Assembly (NCBI RefSeq): GCF_019794555.1
Contig: NZ_JAIMEP010000002.1
Coordinates: 83,485 to 147,484, forward strand
Length of the DNA: 64,000 bases
Direction: 5' to 3'
DNA from: Streptococcus suis
Lineage (GTDB): Bacteria; Bacillota; Bacilli; Lactobacillales; Streptococcaceae
Shown here: positions 1-8,469 of the stretch, piece by piece
Numbering within the stretch: position 1 is the stretch's first letter
How the letters are laid out: each line of letters starts with the position of its first letter
Translations under genes and position numbers: made by a program
The notes under the pieces: model-generated
What the model was told of the DNA's origin: nothing
Databases searched by the model: none
The model's input: only the letters and a program-made list of their open reading frames with translations

Positions 1-21
1 AAGTCAATTGATTTGCTCAAA

Positions 22-52
22 AAAGAAAAACGACTAGGGTAACCTAATCGTT
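22..52 (-). terminator. Terminator of the MacB-type efflux operon
   Basis: On the minus strand a 10-bp stem (arms 43-52 and 29-38, one G-T pair, TTAC loop) is followed by a short T-rich run. It lies 10 bp past the permease stop codon and ends the three-gene operon. Confidence 0.75.
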
Positions 53-61
53 CCTGTTGTA

Positions 62-1312
62 TTACTCATAACGCAGAGCTTCAATCGGATCAAGTTTCGA
101 AGCTTTATTGGCTGGTAATACCCCGAATACTATACCAACAATTGCAGAAAAGGCCAGGCTACCAAGTACAACTGGTATGGAGATTTCTGCCGTCATATTT
201 TCCCCCATCACCTTTGTAGCGTTGAGAATAAACACGATAGTTTGGGCAATAGCTAAACCGATCGCTCCCCCCAGAGTAGTCAGCACCATCGCTTCAATCA
301 AGAATTGCAAGAGAATATTTCCTCGGGTTGCTCCCAGTGCTTTTCGGAGACCAATTTCACGAGTTCGCTCAGTGACAGAAACCAACATAATATTCATGAC
401 ACCAATACCACCAACAAGCAAAGAGATCCCTGCAACTGCTCCTATAAACATTGTGACACCAGCCATCTCACTTCTAAAGGAATCCAGCATAGCTGACATA
501 TCATAAATGTCATATCTTGCTTCTTTCAAGCCAGTAACTTTCGTTAAATAATCTGCTGCTGCTTGACCAACTTCCCCTGCACGACTAACATCATCTACGT
601 GAACATAGAGACCGCTATTCTCATTTACTCCCATTTCCGTAGCCAATTGAGTGTTGGTCATAATGGCATTCCCACCAGAGTTCATTCCGTAAAGGGCTGA
701 GCCAGCTTGTGGATCTTTATAGACACCAACGACAAGGTAAACGTTTTGATTCACACTAACTGTTTGGTTAAGGGCCGCATCCATACTACCAAAAAGTTTT
801 TCAGCTAAATTGACATCTAACATCATAATGCGCGAATATCGAGAATAATCATTTGGCATAAACTTTCTACCAGCCAATATCTCTAACTCTTTCACATCAA
901 AATAGGATTGACTAACACCATTTATAAAGACATTATCAGCTTTCTTACTCCCTACAGATACTTCAGCAGTATTTGAAAAACTAATATAGTAATTACTAAT
1001 CCCATCAATTTCTAATAAGCCCTGAAGTATCGCATCTGTCAAATCAGGTTCTTCTTCCATTGACATTTCACCACCAGTTGTATAGAAAAAGCCACCACTA
1101 TTGACTTCCTCTTCTCCAAAAATTGGGGAAAAGTAGACCTGTACATTGTTTTGGTCTCCAGCAAGAGCTTTTTCAATACTCTTACTCATACCAGATCCCA
1201 AGGCAACGATGATAACCACGGCCGCCACACCAATAATAATCCCCAACATGGTCAGTAAAGAACGCATTTTATGTGCGAGGATTGATTTTAAGGCAAATTT
1301 CCAATTTTCCAT
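62..1312 (-). CDS. MacB-type ABC transporter permease (FtsX domain)
   Basis: Membrane subunit of a tripartite-like exporter. The 416-residue protein has the MacB plan: one N-terminal membrane helix (about residues 15-40, with the 'SLLTMLGIIIGVAAV' signature), an extracytoplasmic domain of about 230 residues, and three C-terminal helices carrying the FtsX motif 'SVTERTREIGLRKALGA'. It starts directly after the ATPase stop codon and is the last gene of the adaptor-ATPase-permease operon. In Gram-positive bacteria such systems export peptides or confer peptide/drug resistance; the substrate here is not visible from sequence. Confidence 0.9.
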   Translation of the reverse strand: MENWKFALKSILAHKMRSLLTMLGIIIGVAAVVIIVALGSGMSKSIEKALAGDQNNVQVYFSPIFGEEEVNSGGFFYTTGGEMSMEEEPDLTDAILQGLLEIDGISNYYISFSNTAEVSVGSKKADNVFINGVSQSYFDVKELEILAGRKFMPNDYSRYSRIMMLDVNLAEKLFGSMDAALNQTVSVNQNVYLVVGVYKDPQAGSALYGMNSGGNAIMTNTQLATEMGVNENSGLYVHVDDVSRAGEVGQAAADYLTKVTGLKEARYDIYDMSAMLDSFRSEMAGVTMFIGAVAGISLLVGGIGVMNIMLVSVTERTREIGLRKALGATRGNILLQFLIEAMVLTTLGGAIGLAIAQTIVFILNATKVMGENMTAEISIPVVLGSLAFSAIVGIVFGVLPANKASKLDPIEALRYE

Positions 1313-2008
1313 TTAAATCTCCTCTCTACGTCTATCTTCAGTAATGACACCGTCTCGTAAAACAATCGTCCGTTTCGCATATGCAGCGATTTCAGGTTCA
1401 TGAGTTACCATAATGATTGTCTTACCTTCATTATTGAGTTCTATTAATAATTCCATAATCTGCTGACCGGTCTTCGTATCCAAAGCACCTGTTGGTTCAT
1501 CAGCAAGAATAATCGCAGGAGTATTTACTAAGGCACGCGCAATAGCTACCCGCTGTTTTTGACCACCTGATAATTCAGACGGTAAATGGGTCATACGCTC
1601 TGCCAATTCGACCTTCTCTAGGTATTGCTTGGCCAATTTTTTTCGTTTTGCTGAAGGAACACCCGCATATATCAACGGCAATTCAACATTTTGTAATGCA
1701 TTTAATTTAGACAACAAGAAGAATTGTTGAAAGACAAAGCCGATTTGATCATTTCGAACTGAAGCTAATTTTTTCTCAGATAACTGACTAACTTCCTCCC
1801 CCTCCAACCAATAATTGCCTGAACTAGAGCGATCTAATAAACCTATTATGTTCATTAAAGTGGATTTACCAGAGCCGGATGGCCCCATAATCGCTAGAAA
1901 TTCACCTTCTTCTACTTCTAAGTCAATATCTTTAAGGACTCGAAGTTCTTGATCACCATTTCTATAGGACTTATTGATATTGGTCAGCTTAATTAGCTGG
2001 TTCTTCAT
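1313..2008 (-). CDS. MacB/LolD-type ABC transporter ATP-binding protein
   Basis: ATPase partner of the neighbouring permease, 231 residues, the usual size for the LolD/MacB ATPase family. Visible motifs are Walker A 'GPSGSGKST', the Q-loop 'FVFQQFFLL', the ABC signature 'LSGGQKQR', Walker B 'AIILADEPTGALD' and the H-loop 'IMVTHEPE'. The start overlaps the end of the adaptor gene by 20 bp and its stop abuts the permease start, so the three are translationally coupled. Confidence 0.93.
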   Translation of the reverse strand: MKNQLIKLTNINKSYRNGDQELRVLKDIDLEVEEGEFLAIMGPSGSGKSTLMNIIGLLDRSSSGNYWLEGEEVSQLSEKKLASVRNDQIGFVFQQFFLLSKLNALQNVELPLIYAGVPSAKRKKLAKQYLEKVELAERMTHLPSELSGGQKQRVAIARALVNTPAIILADEPTGALDTKTGQQIMELLIELNNEGKTIIMVTHEPEIAAYAKRTIVLRDGVITEDRRREEI

Positions 2009-3152
2009 AGGCTTCTACCTCTTTTCCATCTTCTAAGTCCAATGTTGGGTATGAAATGACATGATCTCCAACTGCCAATCCTGTTTGCACTTCCTGATTT
2101 ATCGCGTCAGCATTTCCTAAAGTAACTTCTACTTTTTTAGCCTTCCCATCTACAATTGTCCAAACAAATGTCTTATCTTCCTCATAAACAACCGCTGTCA
2201 CAGGAACCAATATATTTTTGCTTGTATTCACTACTTCAATATTCACAGTGAACCCTTGTTTCAAATCCCCAACTTCACTAGTTAGAGCAACCTTGAAAGG
2301 ATATTTTGCACCACTTCCGCTTGTTGCACCGGGAACTGCACTAGCTTCTTGGTCTGTCGCAGGATAATTTGAAATATAGGAAATTTTCCCATCCCAAGTT
2401 TGGTCTGGATATACTTTTGTAGTCAATTTGACTGCTTGATCAGTAGCGATATTTGCCAAATCATACTCAGTTAAGTTGCCTTTTACTTGTAGACTTGCTT
2501 GATTCACGATGTGAATGACTGTTTGACTACCTGTTGCATTTTTAGAAACAGACTTATTCACTTCCACAACGGTTCCTGAAACTGTACTGGTTACTGTCGC
2601 CTCTAAAACTGCTGTGTAAGCTTTATCCACAGCCGCCTGTGCATCGGCATAGGCATCGTTAAGATCAGCTAGCTGTGAATCATATGATTGTTGGGAAGTT
2701 GACTGAGTGTCTTCGCCTGTTGTAGCATCAGCTGGAACGGTGACAGTCTGATAATTCAGTTGCAACTCATCAATTTGACGCCCAACCTTATCTCGTGCAC
2801 GAACAGCTGAATCAAGAGCAGATTGTAGTTCTGTACTGTCGTAACGAAGTAGAGCTGTTCCTGCTTCAACTTGGCTACCTGGCTCAACTAGAATCTCACT
2901 AATGTCGCCCTTAGAAGGGTCGTAATAAACATATTGTTCCTCAGCAGCTGAAACCACACCAGTCAATAGGGTAGATGAAGCAATTGAACCCTCTTGAACG
3001 ACTTGATAACTCAAACTTGTAGGCATCGTTTCATCACTAACAGTCGACCCACCCATGACACCTGAGTACAATAATGCTCCTCCAACGAGTGCAACAGCTG
3101 CAACACCCAATCCAGAAAACAAAGCAATTTTAGCCTTTTTTGACTTTAACAT
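1989..3152 (-). CDS. HlyD/MacA-type efflux adaptor (membrane fusion protein)
   Basis: First gene of the exporter operon. 387 residues with an N-terminal signal-anchor (about residues 8-30), a biotinyl-lipoyl-like half ('ISEILVEPGSQVEAGTALL'), a coiled-coil hairpin (about 105-185), the second lipoyl half ('STVSGTVVEVNKSV') and a C-terminal beta-barrel domain. In Gram-positive bacteria MacA-like adaptors sit on the outer face of the membrane and work with a MacB permease. The start ATG is preceded by AAAAGGAGAG. The family is clear; the cargo is unknown. Confidence 0.9.
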   Translation of the reverse strand: MLKSKKAKIALFSGLGVAAVALVGGALLYSGVMGGSTVSDETMPTSLSYQVVQEGSIASSTLLTGVVSAAEEQYVYYDPSKGDISEILVEPGSQVEAGTALLRYDSTELQSALDSAVRARDKVGRQIDELQLNYQTVTVPADATTGEDTQSTSQQSYDSQLADLNDAYADAQAAVDKAYTAVLEATVTSTVSGTVVEVNKSVSKNATGSQTVIHIVNQASLQVKGNLTEYDLANIATDQAVKLTTKVYPDQTWDGKISYISNYPATDQEASAVPGATSGSGAKYPFKVALTSEVGDLKQGFTVNIEVVNTSKNILVPVTAVVYEEDKTFVWTIVDGKAKKVEVTLGNADAINQEVQTGLAVGDHVISYPTLDLEDGKEVEAYEEPAN

Positions 3153-3288
3153 AGATCTCTCCTTTTAGTTTGTGAAAAACATACTTATTTTGTGTTAAAT
3201 ATATAATACACCAATACATCGATTTATGCAAGTGTTTTCCTAATTATTTTACAAAAAAAATGAGGATAAGCCCACTTACACTTTTGTA

Positions 3289-3336
3289 AGAAATCCGTAG
3301 CGGATTTTTGATTGACACTCACAAAAACGTTACAAT
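3289..3336 (+). promoter_or_regulatory. Putative gor promoter with upstream hairpin
   Basis: A small hairpin (arms 3291-3297 and 3301-3307) is followed by TTGATT (3308-3313), a 17-bp spacer and TACAAT (3331-3336), leading to gor 35 bp downstream. The rest of the 3153-3371 gap is AT-rich and holds no other feature I can support. Confidence 0.5.
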
Positions 3337-3371
3337 GAATGTAGTAAAACTATTGAGTTGGGAGGATATTC

Positions 3372-4721
3372 ATGAAAGAATTCGATATTATTTCTATTGG
3401 TGGAGGTAGCGGAGGTATTGCAACAATGAACCGTGCTGCAATGTATGGTGCCAAGGCTGCAGTCATTGAGGCTGGTTACCTAGGAGGTACCTGTGTCAAT
3501 CTTGGCTGTGTCCCTAAAAAGATTATGTGGTACGGATCTCAAATAGCAGAGGCCATTCAAGACTATGGCCCAGAATATGGCTTTACTAGTCAAGAAGTCA
3601 CCTTTGATTTTTCTACCTTACGAAAAAATCGTGAGGCCTATATTGAACGTTCACGCGCTTCCTATAGAAACACCTTTAACAATAACGGAGTCGAAGTCAT
3701 CCAAGGCTTTGCCCATTTCATTGACCATCAAACCGTAGAAGTAAACGGTGAACTAATTCGTGCCAAACACATTGTCATTGCTACTGGTGCTAAACCTGCA
3801 GTGCCATCTATCCCTGGTAGTGAGCTAGGAATCGTATCCGATGATGTCTTTGCTTGGGAAGAATTACCATCTTCAGTAGCGGTATTAGGAGCTGGTTACA
3901 TTGCGGTTGAAATGGCTGGACTCCTTCATGGACTAGGTGTTCAAACAGAACTCTTTGTTCGAGGAAACCGTCCGCTTCGGAGTTTTGATACCTATATTGT
4001 CGAGGCATTGATGGAAGAAATGAATCGGACCAATCTCCCCCTCCATACAGGAAAAACACCGATTAGCCTTGAAAAAACACAGGATGGTCACATCCAAATT
4101 CATTTTGAAGACGGTAGTAGCCATGTTGCTCAGCAAGTTCTATGGGCTATCGGTCGTAAACCAAATGTAGATAAGCTCAATCTTGAAGCAACCGGTGTTC
4201 AACTCACTCCATCTGGGCATATTGCAGTCAATGATTTTCAGGAGACTGGTATTTCCGGCATCTATGCCCTCGGTGATGTAACTGGTGAAAAAGAATTGAC
4301 ACCTGTAGCCATCAAGGCCGGTCGCCTTCTGGCAGAACGTCTGTTTAATAATAAACCAACTGCTAAGATGGATTACAATACTATTCCAACCGTTGTCTTT
4401 TCTCATCCAGCAATCGGAACTGTCGGTCTAACTGAAGACGAAGCCATTTCCAAATACGGAAAAGATAATGTAAAAGTTTATACATCAGCCTTTACCTCTA
4501 TGTACACTGCCCTAGAAAATCATCGTCAAATGGCGAAATTCAAATTAGTAACCGCTGGAGAAAACGAGCAGGTTGTTGGTTTACATGGTATCGGATATGG
4601 TGTTGATGAAATGATTCAAGGGTTTGCAGTGGCTATCAAAATGGGGGCTACAAAAGAAGATTTCGATGCTGTTGTTGCAATTCACCCGACAGGATCAGAA
4701 GAATTTGTTACCATGCGTTAA
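3372..4721 (+). CDS. gor: Glutathione-disulfide reductase
   Basis: FAD- and NADPH-dependent class I disulfide reductase that regenerates reduced glutathione in the cytoplasm. 449 residues, full length. It shows the N-terminal FAD fold 'GGGSGGI', the redox-active pair in '[13 protein letters not shown]' (Cys41 and Cys46), the NADPH-binding fold '[13 protein letters not shown]', and the C-terminal dimerisation domain with the active-site His in 'HPTGSEEF'. A GGGAGG ribosome site precedes the ATG. Monocistronic, closed by a strong terminator. Streptococci use imported or made glutathione, so the gene fits oxidative-stress defence. Confidence 0.95.
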   Translation: MKEFDIISIGGGSGGIATMNRAAMYGAKAAVIEAGYLGGTCVNLGCVPKKIMWYGSQIAEAIQDYGPEYGFTSQEVTFDFSTLRKNREAYIERSRASYRNTFNNNGVEVIQGFAHFIDHQTVEVNGELIRAKHIVIATGAKPAVPSIPGSELGIVSDDVFAWEELPSSVAVLGAGYIAVEMAGLLHGLGVQTELFVRGNRPLRSFDTYIVEALMEEMNRTNLPLHTGKTPISLEKTQDGHIQIHFEDGSSHVAQQVLWAIGRKPNVDKLNLEATGVQLTPSGHIAVNDFQETGISGIYALGDVTGEKELTPVAIKAGRLLAERLFNNKPTAKMDYNTIPTVVFSHPAIGTVGLTEDEAISKYGKDNVKVYTSAFTSMYTALENHRQMAKFKLVTAGENEQVVGLHGIGYGVDEMIQGFAVAIKMGATKEDFDAVVAIHPTGSEEFVTMR

Positions 4722-4724
4722 TGC

Positions 4725-4768
4725 AAAAAATCCAGACATGGAAGATTTGATCCGCGTCTGGATTTTTT
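4725..4768. terminator. Bidirectional terminator between gor and the cyclase-family gene
   Basis: Perfect 13-bp inverted repeat (4725-4737 / 4756-4768) with A-run on the left and T-run on the right, so it can stop transcripts from both convergent genes. Confidence 0.9.
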
Positions 4769-4769
4769 C

Positions 4770-5507
4770 TTAAGGTAAAATAGCTACAGCACGCACTGGT
4801 GAACCAGATGCTTTCTCCCAATGCGGAAAGGCAATTGAAATCAAGGCACCTGAGGCCGGCACCTGATCAAGGTTAGTCAGTACTTCCAATTGGTAAATAT
4901 CTTTGGACAAGAGGTAGTATTCCTCCACTAGATTTCCATTATTTTTAGCAGCTAAAGCACCTGAGTCCGTATCTAAGGTTTCATGCCCCACTGCTTTCAC
5001 ATGACGCTCCTCAATCAGATATTCCAAAGCTTCATGACTCCAACCTGGTGTGTGTTGAATACCCTGTTCATCCAAGTTTCGAATTGCATCTTGGCTAGGC
5101 CAACGTTTTGACCAGTCAGAACGAAAAGCAACAAATGAATCTGGTGCAATAGCGCCATGGACAGCCTCAAAGTCTAAAATATCTTGTTTCGTAATCTCAT
5201 AATCATGATTAACTGCCACCGCATCCGACTTATCAATGACATAAAGAGGGAGTAGCAAATCTTTCAAATCAATTTCATCAAGATAACGGGCACCTTCAAC
5301 AAAATGAACTGGAGCATCAATGTGCGTTCCATATTGTCCGACTACTGTAAATTGCTGAACAAAGAATCCATCTTTATGTGAAAAAATTGGTCTTTTTTCT
5401 AAAGCTGGTAGAGCTGGAAAATGTGGACTTGCTTCATCAATCTGATGAGTAAGATCAACCCACTTTTTTGACTTTAGGGTACGATAAATATCAAGTAATT
5501 CGGTCAT
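4770..5507 (-). CDS. Cyclase-family (KynB-like) metal-dependent hydrolase
   Basis: 245 residues with the cyclase-family metal site 'YGTHIDAPVHF' (HxGTHxDxPxH pattern) and a conserved C-terminal region 'GHETLDTDSG'. The family includes kynurenine formamidases and related amide/lactone hydrolases. No kynurenine pathway is nearby, so the substrate is open. It is convergent with gor and divergent from bioY. Confidence 0.8.
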   Translation of the reverse strand: MTELLDIYRTLKSKKWVDLTHQIDEASPHFPALPALEKRPIFSHKDGFFVQQFTVVGQYGTHIDAPVHFVEGARYLDEIDLKDLLLPLYVIDKSDAVAVNHDYEITKQDILDFEAVHGAIAPDSFVAFRSDWSKRWPSQDAIRNLDEQGIQHTPGWSHEALEYLIEERHVKAVGHETLDTDSGALAAKNNGNLVEEYYLLSKDIYQLEVLTNLDQVPASGALISIAFPHWEKASGSPVRAVAILP

Positions 5508-5647
5508 AAGGAATCTCGCTTTCTTTTTTAGAATTGTAACACAACAAAAAGTAAAATAGTATCAATAAATATGTTTTTACTTATATTAATTTTGTATACT
5601 TAGATATAAAAAAAAACTATATTGCTGTTACAGCCGATGAAATTCCA

Positions 5648-5711
5648 TTGACTTTCTTTTAGATTCTCACTATAATTTTGTTAACCATAAAAAATAAAAG
5701 GGATAACAAAA
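5648..5711 (+). promoter_or_regulatory. bioY promoter with overlapping BirA operator
   Basis: TTGACT (5648-5653), 17-bp spacer, TATAAT (5671-5676). Immediately on the -10 box begins TTTTGTTAACC (5676-5686), 14 bp, then GGATAACAAAA (5701-5711); the two arms are inverted repeats with one mismatch. This is the half-site and spacing known for BirA, the biotin ligase/repressor. The operator covers the transcription start and the ribosome site and reaches the start codon of bioY. Confidence 0.88.
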
Positions 5712-6250
5712 TGACCAAAACATCAACGAAATCACTTGTTTATATCGCTATCGGAACAGCTTTGATTGCTGCACTTTCGCAAATCAGTTTATCTATTGGA
5801 CCAGTTCCATTTACTCTCCAAACATTAGCTGTTGGCTTGGTTGCTTGTCTTTACAAACCTAAAGATGCCCTTGCTAGCGTTGGATTATATCTAGCACTCG
5901 GCGCTATAGGTTTGCCTGTTTTTGCTGGTTTTTCTGGTGGATTTGCTGCACTGGTGGGTCCAACAGCTGGTTTCCTCTGGGGCTTCCTACTTTATGCAGG
6001 ATTAACCTCAATGGCTACCAAGGCAAATTCATCCTCTGTAAATGTATTCCTAGCTTGTTTACTTGGTTCTCTAGCATGCTTTTTACCTGGAGTACTTATT
6101 TTTAAAATAGTATCTGGTGCTACTTGGTCTGACACCATTGCTTGGACTGTTCTTCCATTTATTCTTCCTGATTTAGCAAAAATTGCACTGGTAACCATCT
6201 GCCACCGCTTATTACAACCGATCACAAAAAATGAAGCCTTCTTTGCGTAG
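5711..6250 (+). CDS. bioY: Biotin ECF transporter S component BioY
   Basis: Membrane substrate-binding subunit for biotin uptake, 179 residues. It has about six hydrophobic segments and the BioY pattern 'GPVPFTLQTLAV' near the N-terminus and 'GAIGLPVFAGFSGG' in the middle. The ATG at 5711 is preferred over an upstream TTG (5678) because AAAAGGG lies at the right distance and because the upstream codons fall in the operator. The energising EcfA/EcfT module is not in this window, as is usual for group II ECF systems. Regulation by BirA is predicted. Confidence 0.93.
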   Translation: MTKTSTKSLVYIAIGTALIAALSQISLSIGPVPFTLQTLAVGLVACLYKPKDALASVGLYLALGAIGLPVFAGFSGGFAALVGPTAGFLWGFLLYAGLTSMATKANSSSVNVFLACLLGSLACFLPGVLIFKIVSGATWSDTIAWTVLPFILPDLAKIALVTICHRLLQPITKNEAFFA

Positions 6251-6271
6251 GCTTCATTCATTTATTTATTG
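6230..6271 (+). terminator. bioY terminator
   Basis: AATGAAGCC (6230-6238) pairs with GGCTTCATT (6250-6258), followed by T-rich sequence; the bioY stop codon is in the stem-loop. The right half of this site is duplicated at 13762-13796. Confidence 0.8.
6237..6271. repeat. Left 35-bp direct repeat flanking the maltodextrin island
   Basis: 35 bp at the end of bioY that match 13762-13796 at 33 of 35 positions in direct orientation. The right copy contains the end of ydbC. The two copies bracket the maltodextrin genes. Confidence 0.8.
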
Positions 6272-6326
6272 ATGAAACACACAATAATCAATCTATTATT
6301 TTTAAAATTTCTTCATTATTCACCTC

Positions 6327-7154
6327 TTATTTTACTGCTCCAGCGGTCAAACCATTGACCATATTTTTTATTAGCAAGAAATACAACACTACAATTGGAA
6401 CCGCAATAAATATACTTCCTGCTGCAAAACGTGCAAACTCTGTCTCATCTAAATTCATCAAGCCAACAGCAACGGTATAAAGATTTTTTTCCTTCAATAA
6501 TAATTTTGGTAATATGAAGTCACTCCATGGCCATGCAAAATTGGTTAACGCTGTATATGTAATAATCGGCCTAGACAACGGCAAGTGGATATGCCAAAAA
6601 ATTTGAAAACTCGTAGCTCCATCCATTCGGGCTGCTTCATCAATGCTATAAGAAATGGTATCAAAAAAACCTTTTTGGGTTAAATAACCCATTGGAGCTG
6701 CTGCACTATATATTAATACCAATCCCCACAATTGATTAATTAGGTTAAATTGAGTCATCAGCAAATAAACAGCAATCATCCCCATAAATGACGGAAACAT
6801 ACCTAGTACCATTGTTGTCTTCATTAATGCATTCTTTCCATTAAAATAAAAACGAGACATTGCGTATGCTGTTAATATGACTAAAAATGTTCCCAGTATA
6901 CAGCTCATACTTGCAATAAACAACGTATTTAAGAACCATCTCGGGTAGTTATATAGATCTGTATCAGTAAACAAAGTTATAAAACTTTTTAAACTATAAG
7001 ATGTTGGAAAAAAGCCATCAAATGAATAAATAGTGCCTGATTGAGAAAATGAGGCTAATACCAACCAAATACAGGGAAAGAGAAAGATAAAACTTACCAA
7101 AATAAGTATGCAATATATCCCTGTGCTTTGTAAAAAGTGAGGCCATTTTCTCAT
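6327..7154 (-). CDS. Maltodextrin-type ABC transporter permease, MalG-like
   Basis: 275 residues with six predicted membrane segments and the cytoplasmic EAA loop 'EAARMDGATSFQIFWHIHLP' that docks the ATPase. It ends with 'NGLTAGAVK', typical of MalG-family proteins. It overlaps the MalF-like gene by 4 bp and is last in the operon amylase, binding protein, MalF, MalG. No ATPase gene is present; streptococcal sugar importers commonly share the MsmK ATPase encoded elsewhere, which would be expected here. Confidence 0.92.
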   Translation of the reverse strand: MRKWPHFLQSTGIYCILILVSFIFLFPCIWLVLASFSQSGTIYSFDGFFPTSYSLKSFITLFTDTDLYNYPRWFLNTLFIASMSCILGTFLVILTAYAMSRFYFNGKNALMKTTMVLGMFPSFMGMIAVYLLMTQFNLINQLWGLVLIYSAAAPMGYLTQKGFFDTISYSIDEAARMDGATSFQIFWHIHLPLSRPIITYTALTNFAWPWSDFILPKLLLKEKNLYTVAVGLMNLDETEFARFAAGSIFIAVPIVVLYFLLIKNMVNGLTAGAVK

Positions 7155-8461
7155 AAAAATCTTCCTCCTTCCTTATAAGAAGATGTTCGAACGTAGACAG
7201 AAAGTGAAATAACAGAAGTTAATAAGAAGATTATTAGACTAATAGTAGCCCCTATACTATAATAATTATTATCAATTGAAAGATTGTATAACCAATTAAT
7301 TAGTAAATCTGTATCACTTGCTAGAAAATAATCATCTAAATATAACCCACCTCTTAGGAAATAAAAGATCCCAAAGTTATTGAAATTACCGACAAACTGA
7401 CCGATAAGGACTGGCGTTGTCGCTGTCAATATATAGGGAAAAGTAATTTTTGTAAATTGTGCCCACTTACTTGCACCATCAATTTCTGCTGCTTCATAAA
7501 GTGATGCGTCCCGATTGGATAACAAACCAGTTGCTAATAGCATAATTGATGGTACTCCAATCCAAGCATTTACCATAAGGCCAATGATACGAGCTGACCA
7601 CTTGGCATCAACATCAAGAAACCCTATTGCTTGAAACCCCTGGTTTTGCAAAAGTTGATTAATTGGACCACCATAAGAAAACATGAATTTAAATGCCAAT
7701 AAGCTAATAAAACCAGGTATAGCATAAGCCAAAATAGGAAAAGCTCTCCAAACCGCTTTCCATTTGACACGTTTATTTGAAAAAAGTAATGCTAAGGATA
7801 AACCACCAAAATAGTTTAAACCTGTAGACATAACTGCCCACAAAATATTCCAGCTTAAGATTTTAAAAAAAGTTGGAGCAAATTGAGTCAAAGAGACTAT
7901 TTTTACAAAATTTTTAAGTCCAATCCAGCTTACTAATTCTGGAGGTACAATTTTTCCACCATAATTCGTAAAAGCAATTAATATCATAAAAATAATTGGA
8001 AGGACACTAAACACCATAATTCCTAAAACTGGAACAAATAAGACAAAAGCTGGAAAGTTTCTATCAATTGAAATTTTTATCTCCTCACGGAACGATGGAA
8101 TCTTTTTTCCTTCACGTATTAATTGATCAACATATAATGCATCTTTGATATTTATAACATACAAATATATAGCTAGTGAAAATATTATGAAACCCAAAAT
8201 TCCCATGAGTAACATGATAATCGAATTGTCACCTTCTATTCCAAACCAGGTGTCTGCTTTTTGTGTTCCAAGTGTAAAGAATCCTACTATATCTCTGAAA
8301 CCTCTAAAGAATAAATAACTCAAGAAAAATAATTCAATTCCAAAAAATAGTATTCCTTTAATTTTTTGACCGAGAAGAAATTGGCCAAAACCCATGCAAA
8401 ATAAAGATGTTTTAGCTTCGACAGATGCTTTTCTCAAATCTATTTTTCCATGCTTAAACAT
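7151..8461 (-). CDS. Maltodextrin-type ABC transporter permease, MalF-like
   Basis: 436 residues, with the EAA loop 'EAAEIDGASKWAQFTKITFP' in the C-terminal half. As in streptococcal MalC/MalF proteins an N-terminal extension of hydrophobic segments precedes the six-helix permease core (about residues 140-430). The binding-protein stop is 8 bp upstream. With the MalG-like protein it forms the translocation pore for an oligosaccharide. Confidence 0.92.
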   Translation of the reverse strand: MFKHGKIDLRKASVEAKTSLFCMGFGQFLLGQKIKGILFFGIELFFLSYLFFRGFRDIVGFFTLGTQKADTWFGIEGDNSIIMLLMGILGFIIFSLAIYLYVINIKDALYVDQLIREGKKIPSFREEIKISIDRNFPAFVLFVPVLGIMVFSVLPIIFMILIAFTNYGGKIVPPELVSWIGLKNFVKIVSLTQFAPTFFKILSWNILWAVMSTGLNYFGGLSLALLFSNKRVKWKAVWRAFPILAYAIPGFISLLAFKFMFSYGGPINQLLQNQGFQAIGFLDVDAKWSARIIGLMVNAWIGVPSIMLLATGLLSNRDASLYEAAEIDGASKWAQFTKITFPYILTATTPVLIGQFVGNFNNFGIFYFLRGGLYLDDYFLASDTDLLINWLYNLSIDNNYYSIGATISLIIFLLTSVISLSVYVRTSSYKEGGRFL

Positions 8462-8469
8462 ATTTTCTC

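Noticed and set aside
3808..4406. Three antisense frames inside gor
   Set aside because: Mirror frames of a well-conserved enzyme gene without start signals.
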